NCBI GenBank assembly: GCA_965221755.1
Contig: OZ244921.1
Coordinates: forward strand, 62,001-126,000
From: Azophilus sp965221755
GTDB taxonomy: Bacteria; Pseudomonadota; Gammaproteobacteria; Pseudomonadales; Azotimanducaceae
Reading direction: 5' to 3'
DNA length: 64,000 nt
Shown: positions 51,745 through 61,000 of the stretch, in pieces
How the letters are laid out: each line of letters starts with the position of its first letter
Numbering within the stretch: the stretch's first letter is position 1
Program-made: the position numbers and the translations under genes
The notes under the pieces: generated by a model
What the model was told of the DNA's origin: nothing
Database searches by the model: none
Seen by the model: only the letters and a program-made list of their open reading frames with translations

Positions 51745-53351
51745 TCGATGGTCGCCGGCGGTTTGCTGGAGATGTCGTACACCACGCGGGAGACTTGCGG
51801 AATCTCGTTGATGATTCTGGCGGAGACCTGCTCCAGGAAGTCGAAGGGCAGCCGCGCCCAACGAGCGGTCATGAAGTCCACCGTCTCCACCGCCCGCAGC
51901 GCGATGACGGGCTCGTAGCGGCGGGCGTCACCGACCACCCCGACGGACTTCACGGGCAGATGGACGGCAAACGCCTGGCTGACCCGATCGTAGAGGCCTG
52001 CGGCGCGCAAGGCCTCCAGAAAGATGGCGTCCGCCTCCCGCAGCACATCGGCATGCCGGGGCTTCACTTCGCCGAGCACGCGCACCGCCAGTCCGGGGCC
52101 GGGAAACGGATGGCGGTTGATCAGGCCGTCCGGCAGGCCCAGCCGGGCGCCTAGGCTGCGCACCTCGTCCTTGAACAGTTCGCGCAGGGGCTCCACCAGC
52201 TTGAGCGCCATGCGCTCCGGCAGCCCGCCCACGTTGTGGTGGGACTTGATGACGTGGGCATTGCCGTGGGCACTGGCAGCGGACTCGATCACGTCGGGGT
52301 AGATGGTGCCTTGGGCGAGCCAGGAGACGCCGGGGATCTCCTTGGCCACCCGCTCGAAGACATCGATGAACGTCTCGCCGACGGCCCGCCGCTTGGCCTC
52401 GGGTTCATCGACGCCGCTTAGCCGGGCGTAGAACTCCCGGCTGGCATCCACCGTGACCAAGTTGAGCTGCGGCGCGTTGGCGGGCGCTGCGGGGGGCGCG
52501 AACGCAGCCTCCACTTCCGCCCGCTCGTTCCTGCGCAGCAGGCCGTTGTCAACGAACACGCAAGTGAGCTGGTCGCCGATGGCGCGGGCCAGCAGCGCAG
52601 CCAGCACGCTGGAGTCCACGCCACCTGACAGGCCAAGCACCACCCGATCGCCACCCACCTGCCGCCGCACCCGTTCGATGGCGTCGTCAATGATGTTGTC
52701 CGCCGTCCAAGCACCCACGCAGCCGCAGATGTCGCGAACGAAGCGGCGGACCAAGGCCTCGCCCTGATCGGTGTGGGTGACCTCCGGATGGAACTGCAGC
52801 CCGTACCAAGGCGCCTGCTCGTGCTCCATGGCGGCCACCGGGGCGCTGCTCGTCGCTGCCGTGACGCGAAAGCCCGGCGGCGGCGCCACCACCTTGTCGC
52901 CGTGGCTCATCCAGACGGCCAAACCGCCTTCGGCATTGAGCGTAAGCGCCGACAGCAGTCTTGAGGGGCCGCGCACTCGAATCTCCGCCGGCCCGAACTC
53001 CCGCTTGGCGGACGCCGCCACCTGCCCGCCGAAGTGCCGGGCCATGGCTTGCAGTCCATAGCAAATGCCAAGCACCGGCACGCCCAGATCAAACAAGCCC
53101 TCCGCAATGGGCGGCGCCGCGGCTTGGGTAACCGACTCCGGCCCGCCGGACAGGATGATGCCCCGGGCGCCGAAGTCGGCAATGGCGTCGATGCCCGCAT
53201 CGAAGGAGAGGATTTCCGAGTAAACGCCCGCCTCGCGCACCCGCCGGGCGATGAGTTGGGTGTATTGGGAGCCGAAATCGACAATCAGCAGCCGCTCGGC
53301 CCGCAGGCCCCCGGCCACCGCAGGCGGAGCGGCTTGACGATGCGCCGGCAT
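51735..53351 (-). CDS. guaA: GMP synthase (glutamine-hydrolysing)
   Basis: 538 residues: class I amidotransferase with GICYGLQAMARHFGG (Cys) and QFHPEVTHTDQGE (His/Glu), ATP-pyrophosphatase loop LSGGVDSSVLAAL, and the C-terminal dimer domain ending IEWE. It lies six bp downstream of guaB. Confidence 0.98.
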   Translation of the reverse strand: MPAHRQAAPPAVAGGLRAERLLIVDFGSQYTQLIARRVREAGVYSEILSFDAGIDAIADFGARGIILSGGPESVTQAAAPPIAEGLFDLGVPVLGICYGLQAMARHFGGQVAASAKREFGPAEIRVRGPSRLLSALTLNAEGGLAVWMSHGDKVVAPPPGFRVTAATSSAPVAAMEHEQAPWYGLQFHPEVTHTDQGEALVRRFVRDICGCVGAWTADNIIDDAIERVRRQVGGDRVVLGLSGGVDSSVLAALLARAIGDQLTCVFVDNGLLRRNERAEVEAAFAPPAAPANAPQLNLVTVDASREFYARLSGVDEPEAKRRAVGETFIDVFERVAKEIPGVSWLAQGTIYPDVIESAASAHGNAHVIKSHHNVGGLPERMALKLVEPLRELFKDEVRSLGARLGLPDGLINRHPFPGPGLAVRVLGEVKPRHADVLREADAIFLEALRAAGLYDRVSQAFAVHLPVKSVGVVGDARRYEPVIALRAVETVDFMTARWARLPFDFLEQVSARIINEIPQVSRVVYDISSKPPATIEWE

Positions 53352-53357
53352 CAGCGA

Positions 53358-54827
53358 CTAACGGAGCGGGTAATTCGGCGCTTCCTTGGTGATCGTCACG
53401 TCGTGAACATGGCTCTCGGCCACGCTCGCGGCGCTGATGCGAACGAACTCCGGGCTGGCGCGCATGGTTTCGACGTCGGCGCAGCCCGTGTAGCCCATGG
53501 AAGCCTGCAGGCCGCCGATCAACTGATGGATGATCGGTCCCACCGGGCCGCGGTAGGGCACCCGGCCCTCAATGCCCTCCGGCACCAGCTTGCGGCCATC
53601 GCCCTCCACCTCCTGGAAATAGCGGTCGCTGGAGCCGTGGCGCTCGCCCATCGCGCCCAGCGAGCCCATGCCCCGGTAGGACTTGTAGGTCCGGCCCTGG
53701 TAGAGCTCCACCTCGCCGGGCGCCTCATCCGTGCCGGCGAACAGGCTGCCCACCATCACCGAGCTGGCGCCGGCGGCAATCGCCTTGGCCATGTCCCCGG
53801 AGTAGCGTATGCCGCCGTCCGCGATGACCGGCACGTCCACTTCACTGGCCGCCGCCACCGCTTCGGAAACCGCCGTGATCTGCGGCACGCCGATGCCGGT
53901 CACCACCCGGGTCGTGCAGATGGAGCCGGGGCCAATGCCCACCTTGATGGCGTCCGCCCCGGCCGCCAGCAGGGCCGCGGCGCCGGCCCGGGTGGCGACG
54001 TTGCCGCCGATCACCTGCATCTTCGGATAGCGCTGCTTGATGAGGCTGACCCGATCGAGAACGGTCTGCGCGTGGCCGTGGGCGGTATCGACGACAATCA
54101 CGTCGGCGCCGGCTTCGATGAGCGCATCGAGGCGGTCGTCGGTGTCCGCGGCGGTGCCCACCCCGGCCCCAACGCGCAGTTGTCCCGCCTCGTCCTTGCA
54201 GGCGTTGGGATAGGCTTGGGACTTGTGGATGTCCTTGACCGTCACCATGCCCTTCAAGGCAAAGGCGTCGTTGACCAGCAGCACCTTCTCAATGCGATGC
54301 CGATGCAGCAGCCTGGTGATTTCGTTAAAGCTGGCGTTCTGCGGCGCGGTCACCAGCCGCTCCTTGGGAGTCATCACCTGCCGCACCTTCGCATCCAAGC
54401 GTTTCTCAAAGCGCACGTCCCGGGCGGTGACGATGCCGACCAGCCGGTCGCCCTCCACCACCGGCACGCCGGAGATGCGGTTGTCCTGGGTCAGCGCAAT
54501 GAGTTCGGCCACCGTGCGGTCCGGCGCAATGGTGATCGGATCGCGAATGATGCCGGTCTCGAACTTCTTCACGGCCCGCACCTCATGCGCCTGGGCCTCG
54601 ATGCCCATGTTCTTGTGAACCACCCCAACGCCCCCCTCCTGAGCGATGGCAATGGCCAGCCGCGCCTCGGTCACCGTGTCCATGGCGGAGGAGACGAGCG
54701 GAATGTTGAGGTCGATCTCTCGGGTCAAGCGGGTCTTTAGGTCAACTTCGGAGGGCAGGAGCCGGGAATGGGCAGGGAGCAGCAGCACATCGTCAAAAGT
54801 GAGCGCATCCTGGACGATTCGCAACAT
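53358..54827 (-). CDS. guaB: Inosine-5'-monophosphate dehydrogenase
   Basis: 489 residues. An N-terminal barrel (DALTFDDVLLLPAHSRLLP), two CBS domains (~residues 95-205), the catalytic Cys in GPGSICTTRVVTGIGVPQ, IADGGIRYSGD, and the flap GSSDRYFQ are present. It starts at an ATG at 54827. It forms an operon with guaA and probably tadA. Confidence 0.98.
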   Translation of the reverse strand: MLRIVQDALTFDDVLLLPAHSRLLPSEVDLKTRLTREIDLNIPLVSSAMDTVTEARLAIAIAQEGGVGVVHKNMGIEAQAHEVRAVKKFETGIIRDPITIAPDRTVAELIALTQDNRISGVPVVEGDRLVGIVTARDVRFEKRLDAKVRQVMTPKERLVTAPQNASFNEITRLLHRHRIEKVLLVNDAFALKGMVTVKDIHKSQAYPNACKDEAGQLRVGAGVGTAADTDDRLDALIEAGADVIVVDTAHGHAQTVLDRVSLIKQRYPKMQVIGGNVATRAGAAALLAAGADAIKVGIGPGSICTTRVVTGIGVPQITAVSEAVAAASEVDVPVIADGGIRYSGDMAKAIAAGASSVMVGSLFAGTDEAPGEVELYQGRTYKSYRGMGSLGAMGERHGSSDRYFQEVEGDGRKLVPEGIEGRVPYRGPVGPIIHQLIGGLQASMGYTGCADVETMRASPEFVRISAASVAESHVHDVTITKEAPNYPLR

Positions 54828-55026
54828 TTGGGCAACCCTGCAAAACCGGCATGTTACTGGCCTGACGGCTGGCTTGCAACGCGACCGACGGTCGGCAGTG
54901 GCTCGGTTTGAGATGGCTGTCTTCCCTTGCGGGCCTGGCGGCGTCCCGGCTTGAAGGCGCGCCCTTCCCTTGCGGAGCGCATGCCTCCGGCCGGATTCCG
55001 CTGCCCGGCCTCCCGTCCCGGCGGGC

Positions 55027-58000
55027 TCAGTCGATCACGACCTCGTCGGTGGGCGGGCTCCAGGGGCCGGCCTTGCCGTCGGCGTCCACCGAGCGCGCGC
55101 GCAGCGCGTAGGCGCCGGGGGCCAGCCCCGACCAGCGGAACGACGTGCGTGCCGTGCGCGCCAGCGAACGGCCCTCCAGGGGGGCGCCGTCCAGCAGCAG
55201 CTCCACCCCGTAGCGCATCCCCGGCGCCGCGTCCCATTCGCCCCGGACCCGGCGCCCGCCGGCGTCCTCCAGCCGCACCCAAGCGGGCGGCGCGGGCAGC
55301 GACGGCAGCGGCGGCGCGCCCCGCGATTCGTCCGCCCCCGACCAGTTCGCCAGCCGCCCCATGGGGCTCGACACCAGGCTCATCACCGACAGGTCGGCGT
55401 CCGACGCCACCCGCAGCCGCCACTTGCCGGCGCCGTCGCCCAGCGCCCCCGAGGCGATCGCCGCCGCCTCCCCGGACTCCAGCTGCGCCGCCGTCAGCTC
55501 CACCGCCGAGCCCGCCGGGACCGAAACCTCCACCGCCCCGCCGGGCCGCGCGCCGCGGTCGTCCGCGCCCGTCACCGTCGCCGACGCCGCCCGCGGGCCC
55601 CAGTTCACCAGCCGCAGGCGGCTCGCCTGGTTGGCGTTGCTGCCCGGGTTGAACGTCGCCACCCGGTGCGCGCCGTCCCTTGAGGGCGCCGCGGCCTGCA
55701 TCGCCGTCAGGAAGCCGTCGGCGTGGCGCGCGTAGGCGCCGGCCTCGAAGTCGATGTCCGCGCTCGACAGCTCCAGCCGCCAGGCGCCGGTCCCGGACCC
55801 CGTGCGGCCGGACAGGCCCTTGGCCGGGGCGCCCAGCTCCAGGTCGTCGGAGTTGAACTGCCGCGCCTGGCGCGCGCCCAGCCGCAGCGACAGCCGCTCC
55901 CGCACCCGGCCGCCGTCGTCGAACGCCCGCACGGCCACCGTGCCGGCGCGGCCCGAGCGGTTCGCCACCCGGACGAAGCCCTGCCGCCCGTAGGGGTCCG
56001 AGGCGGACGGGAACAGCGGAACGCGCCGAACGCCGCCCGCGCCTTCGGGCAGCGCCGCCGACAGGTTGGTCAGGTGCCCGCCCGGGCTCGACAGCAGCCC
56101 CATCGCGACCAGAGGGGCCTCGGAGGCGATCGACAGCCGCCACTTGCCGGCGCCGTCCCCGAGCCCCGCCTGCGGCGCCCCGCAGGCCAGGCCGCGCCCG
56201 GACTCCAGCGCCGCCGCGCCAACCTCGCAGGCGGAGCCCGCCGGCAGCGTCAGGACCACCGGCGAGCCCGGCGAGGCGCCGGCGTCGTCGGTGCCCGTCA
56301 CCGTCGCCCGCGCCTCGGCGTCCGTCGGGTTGACCAGCCGCAGGCGGCTGGCCTGGTTCGTGTTGCCGGCCGGGTTGAAGGTCAGCAGCCGCAGCGCGCC
56401 GTCCGCGTCCCGGGGCGCCGTCGCCGCCATCGCCGTCACGAACCCGTCGGCGGTCCGCAGCAGGCCGATCGCCTCCGCGTCCAGCGACCCGCCGCCGAAC
56501 GCCAGCCGCCAGCCGCCGGCGCCGGGGCCGGCGCCGCCGGACAGGCCCTTGGCCGCGTTGCCGGCCTCCAGGTCGTCCGAGTTGAAGTGGGCGACCGCAT
56601 GGGGCCCCAGGCGCAGGGTCAGCGGGGCGTGCTCGCGCCCGGCGTCGTCGACGGCCGTCACCGCGACCTCGCCGGCGGCGGCGGAGTGGTTGACCACCCG
56701 CACGAACCCCTGCAGGAACGGGTCCGCGGCCGGCGGCAGGTGCCAGGCCGCCTCGGGCGCCGTCACCGTCAGCGCGAAGCGCTGGCTGATCGAGCGCCCG
56801 GCCCCGTCCGTGGCGGTGACGGCGATCTCCGCCACGCCCGGCAGCAGCCCGCGCGCGGTGAGGACCGCGCCCTCGACGGAGACGGACGCCACCGCCGGCT
56901 CCGACGACGTGGCCGTGAAGGACAGGGCGCCGCCGCCCGGGCTGCGGAAGGCCGCCGACAGGTCCAGCGCCAGCGCCCCGCCCGAGGGCACCGAGCGCGC
57001 CTCCAGCGCCTCGGGCGCCTCCGGCCGCTGGCCGCCCCCGCCGCCGCCTCCGCCGCCGCCTCCGCTGGAGCCGCCGCCGCTGGAAGGCGGTTGCGTCGGG
57101 GGCGGCGGGGGCTCGCCGTCGTCGGCGATCCGGAACTCGGCGAGGCGGTCCGTCCCCGTCGCGCCGCCGGCCAGGCCGGTGCCGCTGCTCCGCCCCAGCT
57201 CGCCCAGGCCGACGTCCACGGTCCCGCCGCCGTCCGCGGCCGCCGTCAGCGTCAGCGTCACCGAGGCGGCCGAGGGGCCCGTGAAGGTCACCGTCGGGGT
57301 CGCATCCGTGTTCAGGTCGTTGCACGCCACCCCGGTCGGCAGCGTCGTCGGGCAGGACACCGTGTAGTCCGCGCCCCGCGTCGCGGTGCCCTCGAAGGCG
57401 AGCGGCACGGCGAGCGCCTCCCCGACCTGGAAATCCGGGTCCAGCGGGTCGTTCGCCGCCAGGGCGCGGCCCAGGGCGACGGTGAACGCCTTCGAGCCCC
57501 CCTCGGCCACGTCGCCGGCGGCGCCCGACAGCGTCACCTCGGTGGGATCCACGTCCTTGCTGAACATCGTGGCGCTGGCGATCGCCCCCAGGGCGGCGCC
57601 TTGCGGGGCCGCGCCCAGGGCGATGGCGACGGTCTCGTTCGGCTCGTCAATCCCGTCACCGCTGTAAAGGTAGGTGATCTCCTGGGTGGCGCTGCCGTTG
57701 GCCTTGAAGACGAAGAAGTCGTCGGGGGCCTCGTAGTCCGTTCCCCGCGTCGCCGTGCCCGAAAAGCTGAGCGGGAACCGCAGGTCCCGTCCGGTCGGGG
57801 CGTCGGACCGCAGGACGAACGTGATCGGGCCGTTGGTCTCGGAATGCGTGTAGCGCTCCCGGGTGAATCCGACGGTCACCGAAGCGGGGGCCTCGACGAT
57901 GCGGAACGTCAGCGACGTGCCGCTCGTCGCCATCGTCAGCGTCTCCTCGGCCTCGACCGCGCCGTCCGCGGCCACGTTGACCATGAGGTAAACCGACCCC

Positions 58001-61000
58001 CGGGACCGGCTGCCGAGCCGCGCGCGGTCCAGGGTGATCGTGGGGGTGCCGCTGTCCATGCCGCTGCAGGCGCTGTCCATCTGGTCCGACGCCGGCGAGG
58101 CGCACGACAGCGTGTAGTCCGAACCGCGCATGGCGCTGCCGCCCAGCGTGATCGGGAAGCCCACCGTCGCCGGGTCGGCGTCGTTCAGGCGGCGGTTCAG
58201 GAACCAGTTGAACGCGGGCACCGTCGTGCCCTCGGGCAGCGGGACTCTCACGCTTGCCTCCAACGGCGTCAGCCCGAACGTCACCGCCGCCGGGGTGGCG
58301 GTCGCCTCGCTTGACGCCGCGCCCTCGAGCGCCCCGTCCACCGCGCGGACCTGGAAGCCGTAGGCGGTGCCGTTCGTCAGGCCCGTCACCGTGTGGGCGG
58401 CGGTCGTGGCGGTGCTGTCGGCGATGTTCGTCCAGCTCCCCCAGGCGCCGGTGACCGGCGGGGTGCGCTGGCGGAACTGCCAGCCGTCGATGGCGCCGTC
58501 GCCCGGGTCCGTCCACGACAGCACGACCTGCCGGTGGCCCCCCGCGGCGGCGAGGCCGGCGGGCGCCGCCGGCGCCGCGTCGTCGTCGGCCACCGTCACC
58601 GCCACGCTGCCGGTCACCGAGCCGTAGCCGCCGCCGCTCGCGCTGTGGGTCAGCGTGGCGCTGTCGTCCACGCCGTCGTTGTCCTGACCCGCCGACACCG
58701 TGACCGTCCGCGCCGTGCCCCAGTTGGTCGTGTTGAAAGTCAGCGTGCTCTGGTTGCCGTTCGCGGTGGAGTCGGTGTCGAACGTCACCTCGCCGCTCGC
58801 CCCCGCGACCGTCACCGTCACCGTCCCCGTCGGCTGGGTCGCCAGCTTCACCGTGTAGGCGCCGCTGCCGCCCTCCGCCACCGTCAGCGCGGTCGGGTCG
58901 AGCGCCAGGCCCGGCGCGTCGTTGTCGGTCACCGTCACCGCCACGCTGCCGGTCACCGAGGCGTAGTTGCCGCCGGACGCCGTGTGCGTCAGCGTCGCGG
59001 CGTCGTTCGCCGCGTCGCCGTCGTCCGCCGCCGACACCGTCACCGTCTTGGGCGCGCTCCAGTCGCTCGTGGTGAAGGTCAGCGTGTTCTGGCTGCCCGG
59101 AGCCGTGGCGTCGGTGTCCACCGTGACGTCGCCGTTGTCGCTCGCGATCGTCACCGTGACGCTCCCCGTCGGCCGGCCCGCGAGCGCCACCGTGTAGGCC
59201 GCGTCCGCCTCCTCGACCACCGTCACCGCGTCCCGGCTGAAGGCCAGCGCCGCCGTGACCGCCTCGGCCTCGATCCCGAACATCAGCACGAGGGACGACG
59301 CCTCGGCGAACAGCGTCATCTGGCTTTCCTCCGTCCGGCGGGAGTTGGGGGCGATCGACCAGCCGGCCGCGCCGCCGTACGCGTCGGAGGCGGTCACCGC
59401 GAAGAACGCGTTCCGGGCGTTGGTGTCCGTCCTGCGGCCGTCGTTGGCCACCAGCCAGTAGGTCGCGCCCGCCTTCAGCACGGTGCCGTCCGGGGCCGTG
59501 AAGACGTTCGCCGCGTCGTCCGCGGGACTCGGCGGGTTGGACAGCCGCGCCGCCAGGGCGCCCGGCCGGCCCCCGGCGCCGTCCTCGCGGATGGCGACCG
59601 AAAGCGGGCGACCCGACCGCGCGAACAGGCGCGCCGACACGCTCGAGACCGCGTAGCCCGCCGCGTTGCCGCCGGTCGTGAAGGCGGTGGCGAACTCGTC
59701 GTTGACGCCGCCCGTGGCGGTCCCCCCGTCCGGGTCGTTGGCCACCAGGAAGGCGGCGTCGTCGTCGACGACGGTGACGGCCACGCTGCCCGTCGCCGAG
59801 CCGTAGCCGCCGCCGGCCGCCGTGTGGGTCAGCGTGGCGCTGTCGTTGACGCCGTCCAGGTCGTGCCCCGCCGACACCGTCACCGTCCGCGGCGTCGCCC
59901 AGTTGACGGTGGTGAACGTCAGGGTGGACTGGTCGCCGCCCTGGACGGCGTCGGCGTCCGCCGTCACCTCGCCGCCGGCGCCGGCGACCGTCACCGTCAC
60001 GCTCCCCGTCGGCTTCGTGGCCAGCGCCACCGTGTAGGCCGCGCTGCCGCCCTCCGCCACCTTCAGCGAAGTCGGGTCGAGCACCAGCCCCACCCCCGGC
60101 AGGGCCGGCGTCGCGCTCACCGCGGCCGAGGCCGCGCCCGGCACCGTCCCGCCCGGCGCGGCCGCGGCGCGCACCTGGAAGCCGTACGCCGTCCCGTTCG
60201 TCAGGCCCGTCACCGTGTGGGCGGTCGTGTCGGCGTTGCTGCCCGCGATGTCCGTCCAGGAGCCGAAGCCGCCGCCGCCCGTCCGCTGGCGGTACTGCCA
60301 CTTGGTGATGTCGCCGTTGTTGGGGTTGGTCCAGCCGAGCGTGACCCGGGCGTTGCCCGCCGTCGCCGTCAGGCCCGCCGGCGCCGCCGGCGCCGCCACC
60401 GGCGTCGCCCGCGCGATGGCCGACGGCGTGCCGCCGACGCTCCCGTTGCGCGCGCGCATCTGGAAGTCCAGAACCTCGGTGAAGCTGCCCGTGAAGCTGG
60501 TGATGCCGGCGCCGCCGCTCATGTTCGCCCACCCGAACCAGCCCCCGCCCGGCCTGCGGACCCGGTACTGGTAGTCCGTGACGGTGCCGGACGGACGGGT
60601 CCAGCGCAGCGTCACCTCGCCGCCGCCCGGCCCCGCCGTCGCCGTGAAGCCGGTCGGCGCGGCGGGCGCGGCGGCCGTCGGCGTCGCCGTCGCCTCGCTT
60701 GATGCCGCGCCCAGCAGCCTGCCGTCCGTCGCGCGCACCTGGAAGCCGTACTCCGTGCCGTTGGCCAGGCCCGTCACCGTGTGGTCGGTCGTCGCGGCCG
60801 CGCTGCCGACGATCTCGGTCCAGCTCCCCCAGGTGCCGGTGCCCGCCGGCGCGCGCCGGCGGAACTCGTATCTGCTGATGGCGGCGTCGGAGGGGTCGGT
60901 CCAGCTCAGGACGACCTGGCCGTCGCCCGCCGCCGCGGCGAGGCCCGCGGGGGCGGACGGCGGGTCGTCGTCGAAGATGGTCAGCGTGAACGTCGTCCGG

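Noticed and set aside
54854..57325. 823-codon open frame on the minus strand overlapping the giant gene
   Set aside because: It is a frame shadow in very GC-rich repeat DNA; its Gly/Arg-rich translation has no domain and is out of step with the FN3 and Calx-beta frame.
55723..60702. Long plus-strand open frames opposite the giant gene
   Set aside because: High GC and absence of stops explain them; translations are Arg/Ala/Gly-rich without motifs.
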